A stretch of 64,000 nucleotides of DNA from Paenibacillus pedocola (GTDB taxonomy: Bacteria; Bacillota; Bacilli; Paenibacillales; Paenibacillaceae): the NCBI RefSeq assembly GCF_031599675.1, contig NZ_CP134223.1, forward strand, positions 1,426,001 through 1,490,000. Reading direction: 5' to 3'. The position numbers were made by a program, and so were the translations under genes. The notes below the pieces were generated by a model that saw only the letters and a program-made list of their open reading frames with translations, ran no database searches and was not told where the DNA came from. Below are positions 17,405-25,736 of the stretch, piece by piece (position 1 is the first letter of the stretch; each line of letters opens with the position of its first letter).

Positions 17405-17797
17405 CTAATTGCTGCGGGTAGACTCGAAGAACTCCAGCTTTTCACCGTCCGGCCCGTCAAAAAAGAAATAACGGCTGCCGTTCGCCAGCGTGCTGACTTC
17501 TGTCAGGCCAGGAAGCTTCAGCGCGGCAATCCGGCTATGCTCGGCCTCAATTCCGGTAACGGTAAAGGCGACGTGGCTGACCTTGCCTTCATCCGGCAGG
17601 CCGGTCCACACCCGTTCGATCAGCTCTATCTCTACGCTGGTCTGTCCGGGGAAGCTCAGGAAGGCCAGCCTCAGCCCGCTGCCCGGCTCGCCGATAATAT
17701 CCTGCAGCGTAAGTCCGATGACTTCCTGGTAGAACGTAAGGGATTGCTCAAGCTGTGCAACCTTGATGCCGATATGCTCGATCTTGCTTACTGCCAT
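17405..17797 (-). CDS. VOC family (glyoxalase/bleomycin-resistance fold) protein
   Basis: A 130-residue single vicinal-oxygen-chelate protein. The two beta-alpha-beta-beta-beta modules are visible: KIEHIGIKVAQLEQSLTFY at the start and KVSHVAFTVTGIEAEHSRI in the middle, with FFFDGPDGEKLEFFES at the end. Candidate metal ligands are His8 and the late Glu (KLEFFE). Some family members are glyoxalase I, others dioxygenases, epimerases or antibiotic-binding proteins; this one cannot be assigned. It lies between manA and the mnmM-like gene, whose stop is one base away. Confidence 0.85.
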   Translation of the reverse strand: MAVSKIEHIGIKVAQLEQSLTFYQEVIGLTLQDIIGEPGSGLRLAFLSFPGQTSVEIELIERVWTGLPDEGKVSHVAFTVTGIEAEHSRIAALKLPGLTEVSTLANGSRYFFFDGPDGEKLEFFESTRSN

Positions 17798-18403
17798 TCA
17801 GATATCAGCTCCTTTTTTCTTCTCTACAGCAACAACATACGGGGCGGAGGCCCGCTGCAGCTGGCGGTATATAATGCTCTGCGCATGCGGCTGGGCGAGT
17901 CCTGCCGCCCAGGATTCGACGGCGGCGGCTTCGCGGTCGCCGCCGTCATGGCCGGGATAGAGCACGGCTGTGATAATGCCGCCCGGGCGCAGCAGCGCCA
18001 GGGCGGCATCCAGCGCGGCCAGCGTGCTCTCCGTCTCGGTGATGATGGTCTTATCGGCATCGCCCGAGGGCAGATAGCCGAGATTGAACATCACCGCTGA
18101 GACCGTTCCGCGCCATTCCGGCGGAACGGCTTCTGCCATCGCTGCATGGCTGCGCTGCAGCAGCGTCACGGGAGACAGCGCATCCGGCGCTTCCTCCCGG
18201 GCCAGCCGCAGGCGCTCTTCCGCGAGCTTCAGCGCCGCAGGCTGAATGTCGAAGCCATATACCCCGCCGCGCGGCCCGGCCGCCTTGGCGAGGACGAGCG
18301 TATCCGCACCGGTGCCCACGGTGGCGTCGATTGCTCTGCCGCCCGAGGCGAGCCGTTCGGCGGTTAATTTATGAGCAAAGCTAAGGACAGACATGAAGCC
18401 CAT
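17798..18403 (-). CDS. mnmM: YtqB/MnmM-like tRNA methyltransferase
   Basis: A 201-residue class I SAM methyltransferase of the rRNA_methylase (YtqB) family. Motif I is AIDATVGTGADTLVLAK, then GFDIQPAAL, and the catalytic-strand motif VMFNLGYLPSGD(A)DK is the family hallmark. B. subtilis YtqB (MnmM) methylates 5-aminomethyl-2-thiouridine at tRNA position 34. Its ATG overlaps the stop of the adjacent YtqA/MnmL-like radical-SAM gene, the same pairing as in B. subtilis, which supports a joint wobble-uridine pathway. This gene is GC-richer than its neighbours. Confidence 0.85.
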   Translation of the reverse strand: MGFMSVLSFAHKLTAERLASGGRAIDATVGTGADTLVLAKAAGPRGGVYGFDIQPAALKLAEERLRLAREEAPDALSPVTLLQRSHAAMAEAVPPEWRGTVSAVMFNLGYLPSGDADKTIITETESTLAALDAALALLRPGGIITAVLYPGHDGGDREAAAVESWAAGLAQPHAQSIIYRQLQRASAPYVVAVEKKKGADI

Positions 18404-19356
18404 TAGCTCTTCCTCCAGTACTTACCCTGCCAGCTGTCGCGTGCAACCAGTTCATGGTCGATAGCGTTCAGCACTTCCCACTTTTTCAGGCTCCACAAGG
18501 GTCCAATCAGCGACTCGCGCGGTGCATCCCCGGTCAGGCGGTGAACAATCATCTCCGGAGGCAGAATTTCCAGTGAATCCACGATGAGCTTCACATATTC
18601 GTCCTGCTCCAGGAAGCGCAGCAGGCCGGCTTCGTATTGCTTCACCATCGGGGTTTTGCGCATGAGATGCAGCAGATGTATCTTGATTCCCTGCACATCC
18701 ATGCCTGCAACCGCCGAGACGGTCTCCAGCATCATTTCATGGGTTTCCTGCGGAAGCCCGTGGATGATGTGGGTGCAGACGCGGATACCGTGGGCACGAA
18801 GCTTTGCAACAGCTTCGATATAACACTGGGTATCATGCGCCCGGTTGATCAGCTCCGAAGTGGAGTTATGGATCGTTTGCAGGCCCATTTCTACCCAGAG
18901 ATACGTACGCTGATTCAGCTCGGCGAGATACTCGACGACATCATCCGGCAGGCAGTCGGGGCGTGTCGCAATAGACAAGCCGACTACACCGGGCTGCTGC
19001 AGAATAACCTCATAATATTCTCTCAGCTCGTCAACCGGAGCATACGTATTGGTGTAAGCCTGGAAGTAGCCGATGTATTTGGCGTTCGGCCATTTGAGAT
19101 GCTGGCGGTCGCGCACATGATTGAACTGTGTGACCAGATCATCCCGGCGGCTGCCGGCGAAATCGCCGGAGCCTCTGGCGCTGCAGAAGGTACAGCCTCC
19201 TTTGGCGATCGAGCCGTCACGGTTCGGACAGGTAAAGCCCGCATCGAGCATAACCTTGAAGACTTTCGTGTCCATGTGCTCGCGCATTTCGTAGTTCCAC
19301 GTATGGAAACGTTTATCTCCCCACAGCAGCGGAGAGGGGGTCTGTAAAAGGCTCAC
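18403..19356 (-). CDS. mnmL: YtqA/MnmL-like radical SAM protein (TIGR01212 family)
   Basis: A 317-residue radical SAM protein. The cluster-binding cysteines lie in CPNRDGSIAKGGCTFC, an elongated Cys-x11-Cys-x2-Cys arrangement typical of the Elp3/TIGR01212 branch, followed by GYFQAYTNTYAP and VGLSIATRPDCL. In B. subtilis, YtqA (MnmL) works with YtqB (MnmM) in making mnm5s2U at the wobble position. The start is GTG at 19356, with AAAGGAGC upstream. The stop overlaps the mnmM start by one base, so translation is coupled. Confidence 0.85.
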   Translation of the reverse strand: MSLLQTPSPLLWGDKRFHTWNYEMREHMDTKVFKVMLDAGFTCPNRDGSIAKGGCTFCSARGSGDFAGSRRDDLVTQFNHVRDRQHLKWPNAKYIGYFQAYTNTYAPVDELREYYEVILQQPGVVGLSIATRPDCLPDDVVEYLAELNQRTYLWVEMGLQTIHNSTSELINRAHDTQCYIEAVAKLRAHGIRVCTHIIHGLPQETHEMMLETVSAVAGMDVQGIKIHLLHLMRKTPMVKQYEAGLLRFLEQDEYVKLIVDSLEILPPEMIVHRLTGDAPRESLIGPLWSLKKWEVLNAIDHELVARDSWQGKYWRKS

Positions 19357-19706
19357 AGGTGAAGCTCCTTTCGTACATATAAGAACATTTATTTTGAGGG
19401 CCGAAGGGTGTTGTTTCAGCCGGCATAATCCTTATATTTTCACTGAGAAAGGCCGGTTTCCGTTAAGGGACGTACAGCCATTTCTTTCTAACCCGTCTAT
19501 TGTATCAAAAATCAGCGTATAGCGTAACATTGCCGCCTGGAAAATAGGTGAAAAATAGGCTGTTTATTTACCAAGTTTACCTTGTTAATGCTTACACGAT
19601 ATGTTATATTTAAATTGTAAAAAAGCTGATGCACCAACTAAAATTTCATTCTTGAATTCATACTTTCGTGTCGTCCCGCCCATACTAAACCTAAGAGGTG
19701 ATCACG
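19357..19706. other. Divergent intergenic region
   Basis: A 350-base gap between the divergent mnmL-like gene and a small ORF. Its right half carries a likely promoter for the small gene (19582-19610) and a roughly 90-base leader. The left half shows no clear gene, repeat or RNA family; a short GCCGGC...GCCGGT similarity near 19420-19455 is too weak to call. Confidence 0.4.
19582..19610 (+). promoter_or_regulatory. Sigma-A-type promoter of the 60-residue gene
   Basis: TTGTTA (19582-19587) and TATATT (19605-19610) are separated by 17 bases, in an AT-rich stretch within the divergent region. Confidence 0.5.
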
Positions 19707-19889
19707 ATGAATTCTCAAACGGCATATGCCGAAGGAAAAGGCTCGATTGATGTACAGTTGACTCCCGATGAGGCGCTTGCACTTACCGGTGTTGAATTTA
19801 ATGGCAATCACAAGATCAAGACCGAAGCGCAGCGTAAGATCAGAAACGCTTTCGAGAAGAAATTTGATTTTGATACTCCGTCAAGGTAG
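19707..19889 (+). CDS. Small hypothetical protein (60 residues)
   Basis: A 60-residue soluble protein of unknown function. The ATG at 19707 has AGAGGTG 6 bases upstream, and a strong terminator follows, so this looks like a genuine monocistronic gene. The N-terminus is mixed, with VQLTPDEALALTGVEF resembling a short helix-strand start, and the C-terminal half is basic and helical (NHKIKTEAQRKIRNAFEKKF), compatible with nucleic-acid or partner binding. I do not recognise the family. Confidence 0.6.
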   Translation: MNSQTAYAEGKGSIDVQLTPDEALALTGVEFNGNHKIKTEAQRKIRNAFEKKFDFDTPSR

Positions 19890-19930
19890 ACTATGAACTG
19901 TTGAAAAGTGGACCCCAATTCCAAATACAA

Positions 19931-19985
19931 CAAAAAAGGGATTCTCCAGCGGCCGTTTCCTGCCCTCCGGAGAATTCCTTTTTCC
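19931..19985 (+). terminator. Intrinsic terminator of the 60-residue gene
   Basis: AAAAAGGGATTCTCC pairs with GGAGAATTCCTTTTT (one wobble) around a 22-base loop. Confidence 0.8.
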
Positions 19986-20096
19986 TATTTTGCCTTAAAT
20001 CCCTTTACTTTTGCGGACAAGTTCGGCACAATATTTCAAGTGATACTAAGAGTTCATATTTATAAGTAATGTATTAGAGATAAGCGGAGGAATATT

Positions 20097-20813
20097 ATGC
20101 GTTTACGCGGAAGAAAAGGAATACGTGAAAGCCTGGAGGAGCAAACCGACCTGGTGATCCTTGATCCACGCAGCCTCAAGGGCCGCTGGTCAGAATTGTT
20201 CGGCAACGACCACCCGATCCATGTGGAGTTCGGAATGGGTAAGGGGCAGTTTATTAGTCAAATGAGCTTCAAATATCCCGATATTAATTTTATCGGCGTC
20301 GATATGTACGATGAGCTGATCCGCCGTGCGGCAGAGAAGGCCAGACTGGTATGGGAACCGGCCGGGCAGGAGACACCGCCTAACCTGAAGGTCGCCCTTG
20401 CGAATATTAACTATGCCGAGGAAGTTTTTGCACCGGGGGAGCTGGAACGCATCTATTTGAATTTCAGTGATCCCTGGCCTAAGAGCAAACATGCCCGCCG
20501 CCGCCTGACCCACCCGCGTTTTCTTGACAAATACCGCGGACTGCTCAGCCCGCTGGGAGAAATTCACCTGAAGACGGATTCGCGCAGCCTGTTCGAATTC
20601 TCGCTGAATGCTTTTGCCGATTACGGCCTGCAGATGAAAAATATTTCCTTGGATCTGCACGCAGACGGCATCATTAACGAAGAGCATGTCATGACCGAGT
20701 ATGAAACCAAATTTTATGGACGCGGTGTCAATATTCAGCGCTGTGAGGCGATTGTCGGCTCAGAGGCATTGGCCCGTTATCAGGCCGGACGCCTGGACAA
20801 ATACCGGCTGTAG
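20097..20813 (+). CDS. trmB: tRNA (guanine-N7)-methyltransferase
   Basis: Methylates G46 in the variable loop of tRNAs. The 238-residue product starts with the typical basic MRLRGRKG segment, then SAM-binding EFGMGKGQFI, GVDMYDELI, and the family signature NFSDPWPKSKHARRRL, which contains the catalytic Asp. The late TEYETKF motif binds the substrate guanine. The ATG follows GCGGAGG by 7 bases. It is a single gene facing the glycosyltransferase gene, with a shared terminator between them. Confidence 0.95.
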   Translation: MRLRGRKGIRESLEEQTDLVILDPRSLKGRWSELFGNDHPIHVEFGMGKGQFISQMSFKYPDINFIGVDMYDELIRRAAEKARLVWEPAGQETPPNLKVALANINYAEEVFAPGELERIYLNFSDPWPKSKHARRRLTHPRFLDKYRGLLSPLGEIHLKTDSRSLFEFSLNAFADYGLQMKNISLDLHADGIINEEHVMTEYETKFYGRGVNIQRCEAIVGSEALARYQAGRLDKYRL

Positions 20814-20863
20814 CCTGTGCAATGCCTGTGTTTGGGCATTAGCCATACAAGGCAGGAACCGTC

Positions 20864-20904
20864 AAAAATGGCAGTCACGGGATTTCCCGGACTGCCATTT
20901 TTAT
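20864..20904. terminator. Bidirectional terminator between trmB and the glycosyltransferase
   Basis: AAAAATGGCAGTC-CGGG pairs with CCCG-GACTGCCATTTTT; A and T runs on both sides suit the two convergent genes. Confidence 0.85.
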
Positions 20905-20927
20905 ATGCCGCCTTGTTCTTGTCTGTC

Positions 20928-22043
20928 CTATTCGAGCATATCAATAATGCTCTGGGCGCTTTGCAGCGGGTGGAACCTTGCGATATCCTCCAGATGGCTT
21001 TTCCGCTTCGCCTGCACATCCCCGTAATTGTAGAGCAGCCGTTCCATCCATTTATCGACGACCTCCAGGGAGGAGATCGGCTCTCCGAGCCCGGCCGACG
21101 TAAAGTAACGGCAGTTTTCTTCTTCCTGTCCCGGCAGGGGGTGATGGAAGAGCATCGGAATACCTTTGGCCAGCCCTTCGCTGCAGGTCATTCCGCCCGG
21201 CTTCGTGACCAGCAGATCGGAGACCTCCATCAGCTTGTCGATCTCGCGGGTGAAGCCGATCAGCGAAATGTTAGGATGGCTGTATGTGGGGTCTTTCATC
21301 ATTTCTCCAAGCAGCTTCTCGTTTTTGCCGAGACAAAAGACAATCTGCACCTTATCGCTCCAGCCGGCTAGTGCCTCGTTCACTACCTGGTCGTTCATCA
21401 TGCCCCAGCCCCCGCCCATGACCAGCACAGTCGGCAGATCCTGGAGGCTGAACTGCTCCAGAATTTCTTCGCGTCCCGGGTGCTCCCAGAAGCTGGGGTG
21501 TACCGGCATGCCGGTCACCCGGATTTTGGCGGCGGGCACGCTGCGGCGGCGCAGCTTCGACTTCACCTCGGGGGTGGAGACCAGATAGCGGTCCACCTCC
21601 GGACTGATCCAGCTGGCGTGGGCATCGTAATCGGTTATGACCGTCACGAGCGGTGCCTTAAAGGCCGGGTCCAGCCGTTTTAGGCGTGAGACCACAGCAC
21701 TAGGGATAAAGTGGGTACAGACGATAATATCGGGCTTTAGCTGCTTCACAATATTTTGTGTATGTGTATAAAATAAGCGGTGCAGGGCAAGCGTGGTAAG
21801 ACGGTTAAATGATTTCTGGTGACGGTAGACGTAGCCCATCAGCCGGGGCCGGGTGGTTACCGTCTTGCGGTAAGCCGAAACGATCAGAGGCGCCATCTTG
21901 GGATTCAGAAAGTTTCCAAGCTCCAGCACCTTCGTTTGTACTCCCGGCGACAATTTACGCAGGCTGCTCGACAGCGCGTACGCTGCCTGTGTATGTCCTG
22001 CGCCAAAACCTTCTGACAGTAATAACACTCTTTTTTTGCGCAA
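20928..22043 (-). CDS. Processive diacylglycerol glucosyltransferase-like GT28 enzyme (UgtP/MGDG synthase type)
   Basis: A 371-residue GT-B glycosyltransferase. The opening RVLLLSEGFGAGHTQAA matches the MGDG-synthase N-domain (glycine loop for the lipid acceptor), and the C-domain has VLVMGGGWGMMND and LLVTKPGGMTCSEGLAKGIPML, the nucleotide-sugar binding region of GT28. UgtP-type enzymes make glucosyl-diacylglycerol for membrane lipids and lipoteichoic acid anchors. The start ATG has no strong Shine-Dalgarno sequence. The PAP2 gene lies 58 bases upstream on the same strand and probably shares the transcript, consistent with lipid metabolism. Confidence 0.85.
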   Translation of the reverse strand: MRKKRVLLLSEGFGAGHTQAAYALSSSLRKLSPGVQTKVLELGNFLNPKMAPLIVSAYRKTVTTRPRLMGYVYRHQKSFNRLTTLALHRLFYTHTQNIVKQLKPDIIVCTHFIPSAVVSRLKRLDPAFKAPLVTVITDYDAHASWISPEVDRYLVSTPEVKSKLRRRSVPAAKIRVTGMPVHPSFWEHPGREEILEQFSLQDLPTVLVMGGGWGMMNDQVVNEALAGWSDKVQIVFCLGKNEKLLGEMMKDPTYSHPNISLIGFTREIDKLMEVSDLLVTKPGGMTCSEGLAKGIPMLFHHPLPGQEEENCRYFTSAGLGEPISSLEVVDKWMERLLYNYGDVQAKRKSHLEDIARFHPLQSAQSIIDMLE

Positions 22044-22101
22044 TTTTTATTTCACCTGTTCCCAAAAATGGTTTTCGCAGGTCAGACTTTTGTAGCAGGC
22101 T

Positions 22102-22629
22102 TCAGATCCATAGAACGATCGTGCCAATCGCGACGCCGCTGCCGATTACTGCACCTGCCATAACATCAGAGGGGTAGTGCAGACCTAGATAAATCCGGGA
22201 AAAGCCGACAATACACGCCAGCGGCAGCAGAATAACGGTAAGGGCAGGATAAGCCGCCATATAAGGAACCGTAGAGGCGAAGATAGCTGTAGTATGGCCT
22301 GAAGGAAAAGAATGATCCTTAAGCGGATTGTGAAACGTATTCGTTCCCGGCAGCGCCAGATAAGGCCGCATGCGCGGGTATAGCTTCTTGGCGACGGCCA
22401 CAGGCAGGTGGCTGACGGCCAGTGCTGTCAGTGCCTGAAGTCCTGTTGTTTTGAGCGGCTGGGGAGCAAAGGCCCAGATCAGCAGATTAATGCCGATAGC
22501 GCTGGTTGCACCGCCCAGGTGGGTAAGATAAAAGAGCCAAAAGTTCAGGAATGGGTTATGCAGGCGGCCGTTGATCCATTTGAAAAGGCGGCGTTCCCAG
22601 AGAAGTAGTTTCATGAATAATTGTCTCAT
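22102..22629 (-). CDS. PAP2-family lipid phosphatase
   Basis: A 175-residue membrane phosphatase. The three catalytic motifs are present: KKLYPRMRP (KxxxxxxRP), FPSGHT (PSGH), and SRIYLGLHYPSD (SRxxxxxHxxxD). About five membrane helices are predicted. Members dephosphorylate phosphatidic acid, phosphatidylglycerol phosphate or undecaprenyl pyrophosphate; the length is near BcrC/PgpB-type proteins and the substrate cannot be fixed. It lies upstream of, and probably in one operon with, the glycolipid glycosyltransferase. Confidence 0.88.
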   Translation of the reverse strand: MRQLFMKLLLWERRLFKWINGRLHNPFLNFWLFYLTHLGGATSAIGINLLIWAFAPQPLKTTGLQALTALAVSHLPVAVAKKLYPRMRPYLALPGTNTFHNPLKDHSFPSGHTTAIFASTVPYMAAYPALTVILLPLACIVGFSRIYLGLHYPSDVMAGAVIGSGVAIGTIVLWI

Positions 22630-23040
22630 ACCTTGTCCCTCCGATAGTCCGGCTGAGGATAGTAAGCGCTGCTGAAGCTAATCCGGTTTATACCCTAAAG
22701 CTGTCTTTATCATACTTTTTTAAGGTAGTCCATTTCAAGGAAAAGCTCAGCGGTGCGCGGAAATTGTCAGTTTTGACTTAAGAACCCCTTACACCGTACA
22801 ATGATTCAAGCAGGCCGAACGCGTTTAAAAGGTAACAGAGAAAATGAGGAGTCCGTTTCAGCAGGAATCCCTATAACATCTTTTAAACGGGATATAAATA
22901 AATTGAACGCCTGCCCGCAAAAAAGGGGAAACTCTTGATCTATTGTAAGGGATGCAACAAAAGGGTCAGCAACAACGTTTAACAAGCCAGAGACAGAAAA
23001 AAGGGCATATCAAGAGTGAAAAAGGGGGCATCAAAAGATC
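22630..23040 (+). other. Intergenic region with a long structured leader for the GT2 gene
   Basis: A 411-base gap. It holds a good promoter at 22773-22802 and then a leader of about 230 bases before the GT2 start. CGTTTAAAAG (22822-22831) is fully complementary to CTTTTAAACG (22880-22889), closing a 48-base internal region. I could not match it to a known riboswitch class. Confidence 0.5.
22773..22802 (+). promoter_or_regulatory. Sigma-A-type promoter for the GT2 gene
   Basis: TTGACT (22773-22778), 18-base spacer, TACAAT (22797-22802). Confidence 0.65.
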
Positions 23041-24279
23041 ATGACAGACGCATTGTTTGTTACGCTCCAAGTGATCTTGGCGGCAATTGCAGTTTATCAG
23101 TTTGGATTCTCACTGTTTGGACTGCGCAAGAAAAAGAAAAAGGAACACTTTGCACCGGAAAAATCATTTGCAGTACTGGTGGCTGCGCACAACGAGGAAG
23201 AAGTCGTCGGCGCGCTGATGGAGAATCTGAAACAGCTTAATTATCCCCAAGATCTGTACGATGTATTTGTCATCTGTGACAACTGCACGGACGGGACGGC
23301 AAAGATCGTAAGGGAGCACGGGATGAACGCCTGTGTACGCACCAACAACAATCTGCGGGGCAAGGGCTACGCCATCGAATGGATGCTGAAGGAACTGTGG
23401 GCTATGCCCCGCCAGTATGATGCGGTGGTCATGTTCGACGCCGACAACCTGGCACATACAGAATTCCTGATGGAGATGAACAATGATCTTTGCTCAGGCG
23501 CCCGGGTAATCCAGGGTTACATCGATACGAAGAATCCGGAGGATTCCTGGATTACTGCCGCATATGGTGTTTCTTACTGGTACATCAACCGCTTATGGCA
23601 GCTGTCGCGCCATAATCTGCAGATGGCGAACTTCCTTGGCGGAACCGGCATGTGCTTTGAGACAGCCCTGCTTAAAGAAATGGGCTGGGGAGCGACAAGC
23701 CTGGTGGAGGATTTGGAATTCACCATGCGCAGTGCCTCCAAAGGCGTCTACCCGAAATTCAACTATGATGCCAAGGTATTCGATGAGAAGCCGCTCACTT
23801 TCAAGGCGTCTTCCAGACAGCGTCTGCGCTGGATGCAGGGACATTTCACAGTGGCCCGCCGTTATTTCTTCCCTCTGCTGTGGCAGAGTATTAAAGAACG
23901 CAGCCTGACGAAGTTTGACCTCGCGCTGTATGGAGCGAATGTATATATCGTTCTGCTGACCTTTCTGATGACCGCGGTCATGTGGATTGACACTTCCGTG
24001 TTTGACGGCCCGCATATCGCGAACATTTACGGTCATCTGCCGATTTGGCTCAGCTATTTTGCAGTCGGAGCGAACATTCTGACCTTCCTGCTGGCGATGG
24101 CGCTGGAGAAGGTGAAATTCAAGAAGGTATATCTGTATCTGCTGGTCTTCCCAATCTATCTGCTCTCGTGGTATCCCATTACGTTCTATGCGTTCTTCAC
24201 GCAGAACAACAAGCAGTGGAGCCATACCAAACATACGCGGGTCGTGCGGCTTGAGGAAGTACAGAGCAAGCAGGTCTAA
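23041..24279 (+). CDS. Membrane glycosyltransferase, family 2
   Basis: A 412-residue processive-type GT2 enzyme. An N-terminal helix (residues 5-28) and a basic linker (RKKKKKEH) precede the GT-A domain: VLVAAHNEEEVV, VICDNCTDGTA, MFDADN (the metal-binding DxD), EDLEFTMR and the processive signature RQRLRWMQGH (QxxRW). Three or four helices follow (about 300-395). Relatives make hyaluronan, poly-N-acetylglucosamine or unknown exopolysaccharides; the product here is unknown. AAAGGGGG is 12 bases from the ATG, which is long. Expression probably depends on the structured leader upstream. Confidence 0.88.
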   Translation: MTDALFVTLQVILAAIAVYQFGFSLFGLRKKKKKEHFAPEKSFAVLVAAHNEEEVVGALMENLKQLNYPQDLYDVFVICDNCTDGTAKIVREHGMNACVRTNNNLRGKGYAIEWMLKELWAMPRQYDAVVMFDADNLAHTEFLMEMNNDLCSGARVIQGYIDTKNPEDSWITAAYGVSYWYINRLWQLSRHNLQMANFLGGTGMCFETALLKEMGWGATSLVEDLEFTMRSASKGVYPKFNYDAKVFDEKPLTFKASSRQRLRWMQGHFTVARRYFFPLLWQSIKERSLTKFDLALYGANVYIVLLTFLMTAVMWIDTSVFDGPHIANIYGHLPIWLSYFAVGANILTFLLAMALEKVKFKKVYLYLLVFPIYLLSWYPITFYAFFTQNNKQWSHTKHTRVVRLEEVQSKQV

Positions 24280-24319
24280 TCAGCTAAATGTATTTCGTAC
24301 AATACTGTTGGAAAAACAG

Positions 24320-24349
24320 TTGACAACAGCTTGTGCTGTAATGTATATT
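24320..24349 (+). promoter_or_regulatory. Promoter of the infC-rpmI-rplT operon
   Basis: TTGACA (24320-24325), 18-base spacer, TATATT (24344-24349), upstream of the L20-type leader. Confidence 0.7.
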
Positions 24350-24510
24350 ATTCAAGTATGCAAAACATAGGGATTGCAAGCAGAAGCACCGGCTTCTCAC
24401 CTGACTGGTAATATGCCAGCTGGTTTTGATCTCAATGCTTTATGAATGTTATAATTCATGAACGTTGATCAAACACGGGGTGTCGGGAGTTACCGGCACC
24501 CCTTTTTTAT
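24350..24510 (+). ncRNA. L20-type ribosomal leader with regulatory terminator
   Basis: The untranslated leader of infC-rpmI-rplT. It ends in a strong terminator (GGGGTG-CGG paired with CCG-CACCCC, then TTTTTT, 24477-24508) about 50 bases before infC, the layout of the L20 leader in B. subtilis, where excess L20 protein promotes termination. The assignment is by position and architecture, not by alignment. Confidence 0.75.
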
Positions 24511-24557
24511 GGAGAACCGCAATAAAGAAATTGCCTAAGAAGATCCGGAGGTGGAGT

Positions 24558-25073
24558 ATTATCAGTAAGGAACATATGATCAATGATGAAATTCGGGCCA
24601 AAGAGGTTCGGTTGGTTGGCGCGGAAGGCGAGCAAATCGGAATTAAGCCGATCCGCGAGGCGTTGCAGATGGCGATTGATCTTAATCTGGATTTAGTCAA
24701 CGTAGCACCGCAGGCGAAACCGCCGGTATGCCGCATCATGGATTACGGCAAGTTCCGTTATGAAACGCAGAAGAAAGAGAAGGAAGCACGCAAAAACCAG
24801 AAGATCGTGGACATCAAGGAAGTCTGGTTCCGTGCTAACATTGAGGAACATGATTATCAAACCAAGTTCCGCAATGTCATCAAGTTCCTGGGCGAAGGCG
24901 ACAAAGTGAAGTGCTCTGTCCGTTTCCGTGGACGTGAGATTACCCACGCTAGCATCGGCCAGAAGATCCTGGAACGTGTTAAGACCGAAGTGGAAGATAT
25001 ATCTGTTGTTGAGCGCCAGCCTAAGCTGGAAGGCCGCAGCATGATTATGATTTTGGCTCCTAAAGCCCAATAA
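24558..25073 (+). CDS. infC: Translation initiation factor IF-3 (AUU start)
   Basis: Binds the 30S subunit, blocks premature 50S joining and checks start codons. The 171-residue product begins ISKEHMINDEIRAKEVRLV, the usual Bacillota N-terminus, and contains the IF-3 signature KPPVCRIMDYGKFRYE, the linker rich in Lys (QKKEKEARKNQK) and the C-domain ending MIMILAPK. The start is ATT at 24558, after GGAGGTGGAGT; no ATG/GTG/TTG fits. AUU starts on infC are known in B. subtilis and E. coli and allow autoregulation because IF-3 rejects them. First gene of the operon with L35 and L20. Confidence 0.93.
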   Translation: MISKEHMINDEIRAKEVRLVGAEGEQIGIKPIREALQMAIDLNLDLVNVAPQAKPPVCRIMDYGKFRYETQKKEKEARKNQKIVDIKEVWFRANIEEHDYQTKFRNVIKFLGEGDKVKCSVRFRGREITHASIGQKILERVKTEVEDISVVERQPKLEGRSMIMILAPKAQ

Positions 25074-25129
25074 ACTGGAGTCACTTGCACAGCAATTTGG
25101 CGCCGCATAATATTCAAGGAGGAAACACC

Positions 25130-25330
25130 ATGCCTAAAATGAAAACACACAGCAGCCTGAAAGGCCGCTTCAAAATTACCGGATCTGGTAAAGTACTGCG
25201 TTATAAAGCTCACAAGAACCACTTGCTGTCCCACAAATCGAAACGCGCAAAACGCGTATTGAACGGCAATCCAGTAATGGCCCCTGGGGATGTAAGACGT
25301 TTGAAACAAGGACTAGCTAACTTGAAATAG
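25130..25330 (+). CDS. rpmI: 50S ribosomal protein L35
   Basis: A 66-residue basic ribosomal protein ([20 protein letters not shown] start, [12 protein letters not shown]). The ATG at 25130 follows AAGGAGG by 7 bases; the frame opens upstream but without support. It lies between infC and rplT as usual. Confidence 0.97.
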   Translation: MPKMKTHSSLKGRFKITGSGKVLRYKAHKNHLLSHKSKRAKRVLNGNPVMAPGDVRRLKQGLANLK

Positions 25331-25361
25331 TTTATCACACATTTTTGGGAGGTTTATTAAT

Positions 25362-25721
25362 ATGGCAAGAGTTAAAGGCGGATTTGTAGTTCGTCGTAGA
25401 CATAAGAAAGTATTGAAATTGGCAAAAGGTTACTTCGGTTCTAAGCACCGCATTTTCAAAACAGCTAACGAGCAAGTAATGAAATCGATGGTTTACGCTT
25501 ACCGTGACCGTCGTCAGACTAAACGTAACTTCCGCAGACTGTGGATCGTTCGTATTAACGCAGCAGCTCGTTTGAACGGCCTGTCCTACAGCAAGCTTGT
25601 ATTCGGCCTGAAATTGGCTGGAGTAGAAGTGAACCGTAAAATGCTGGCTGACCTGGCAGTAAACGACCTTAACGCATTCAACTCCCTGGCTGTTGTGGCC
25701 AAAGAGAAGATCAACGCGTAA
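25362..25721 (+). CDS. rplT: 50S ribosomal protein L20
   Basis: A 119-residue basic ribosomal protein that organises 23S rRNA early in assembly ([20 protein letters not shown] start, [12 protein letters not shown]). GGGAGG lies 10 bases before the ATG. It is also the expected autogenous regulator acting on the leader at 24350-24510. Last gene of the operon. Confidence 0.97.
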   Translation: MARVKGGFVVRRRHKKVLKLAKGYFGSKHRIFKTANEQVMKSMVYAYRDRRQTKRNFRRLWIVRINAAARLNGLSYSKLVFGLKLAGVEVNRKMLADLAVNDLNAFNSLAVVAKEKINA

Positions 25722-25736
25722 GTGTTATAATTAACC

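Noticed and set aside
16517..18100. A 527-codon open frame on the plus strand
   Set aside because: It lies antisense to manA, the VOC gene and the mnmM-like gene, which have family motifs; a shadow frame of GC-rich codons.
24465..24557. Upstream extension of the infC frame to an ATG-like start
   Set aside because: It reads through the leader terminator, and the conserved IF-3 N-terminus begins at the ATT.
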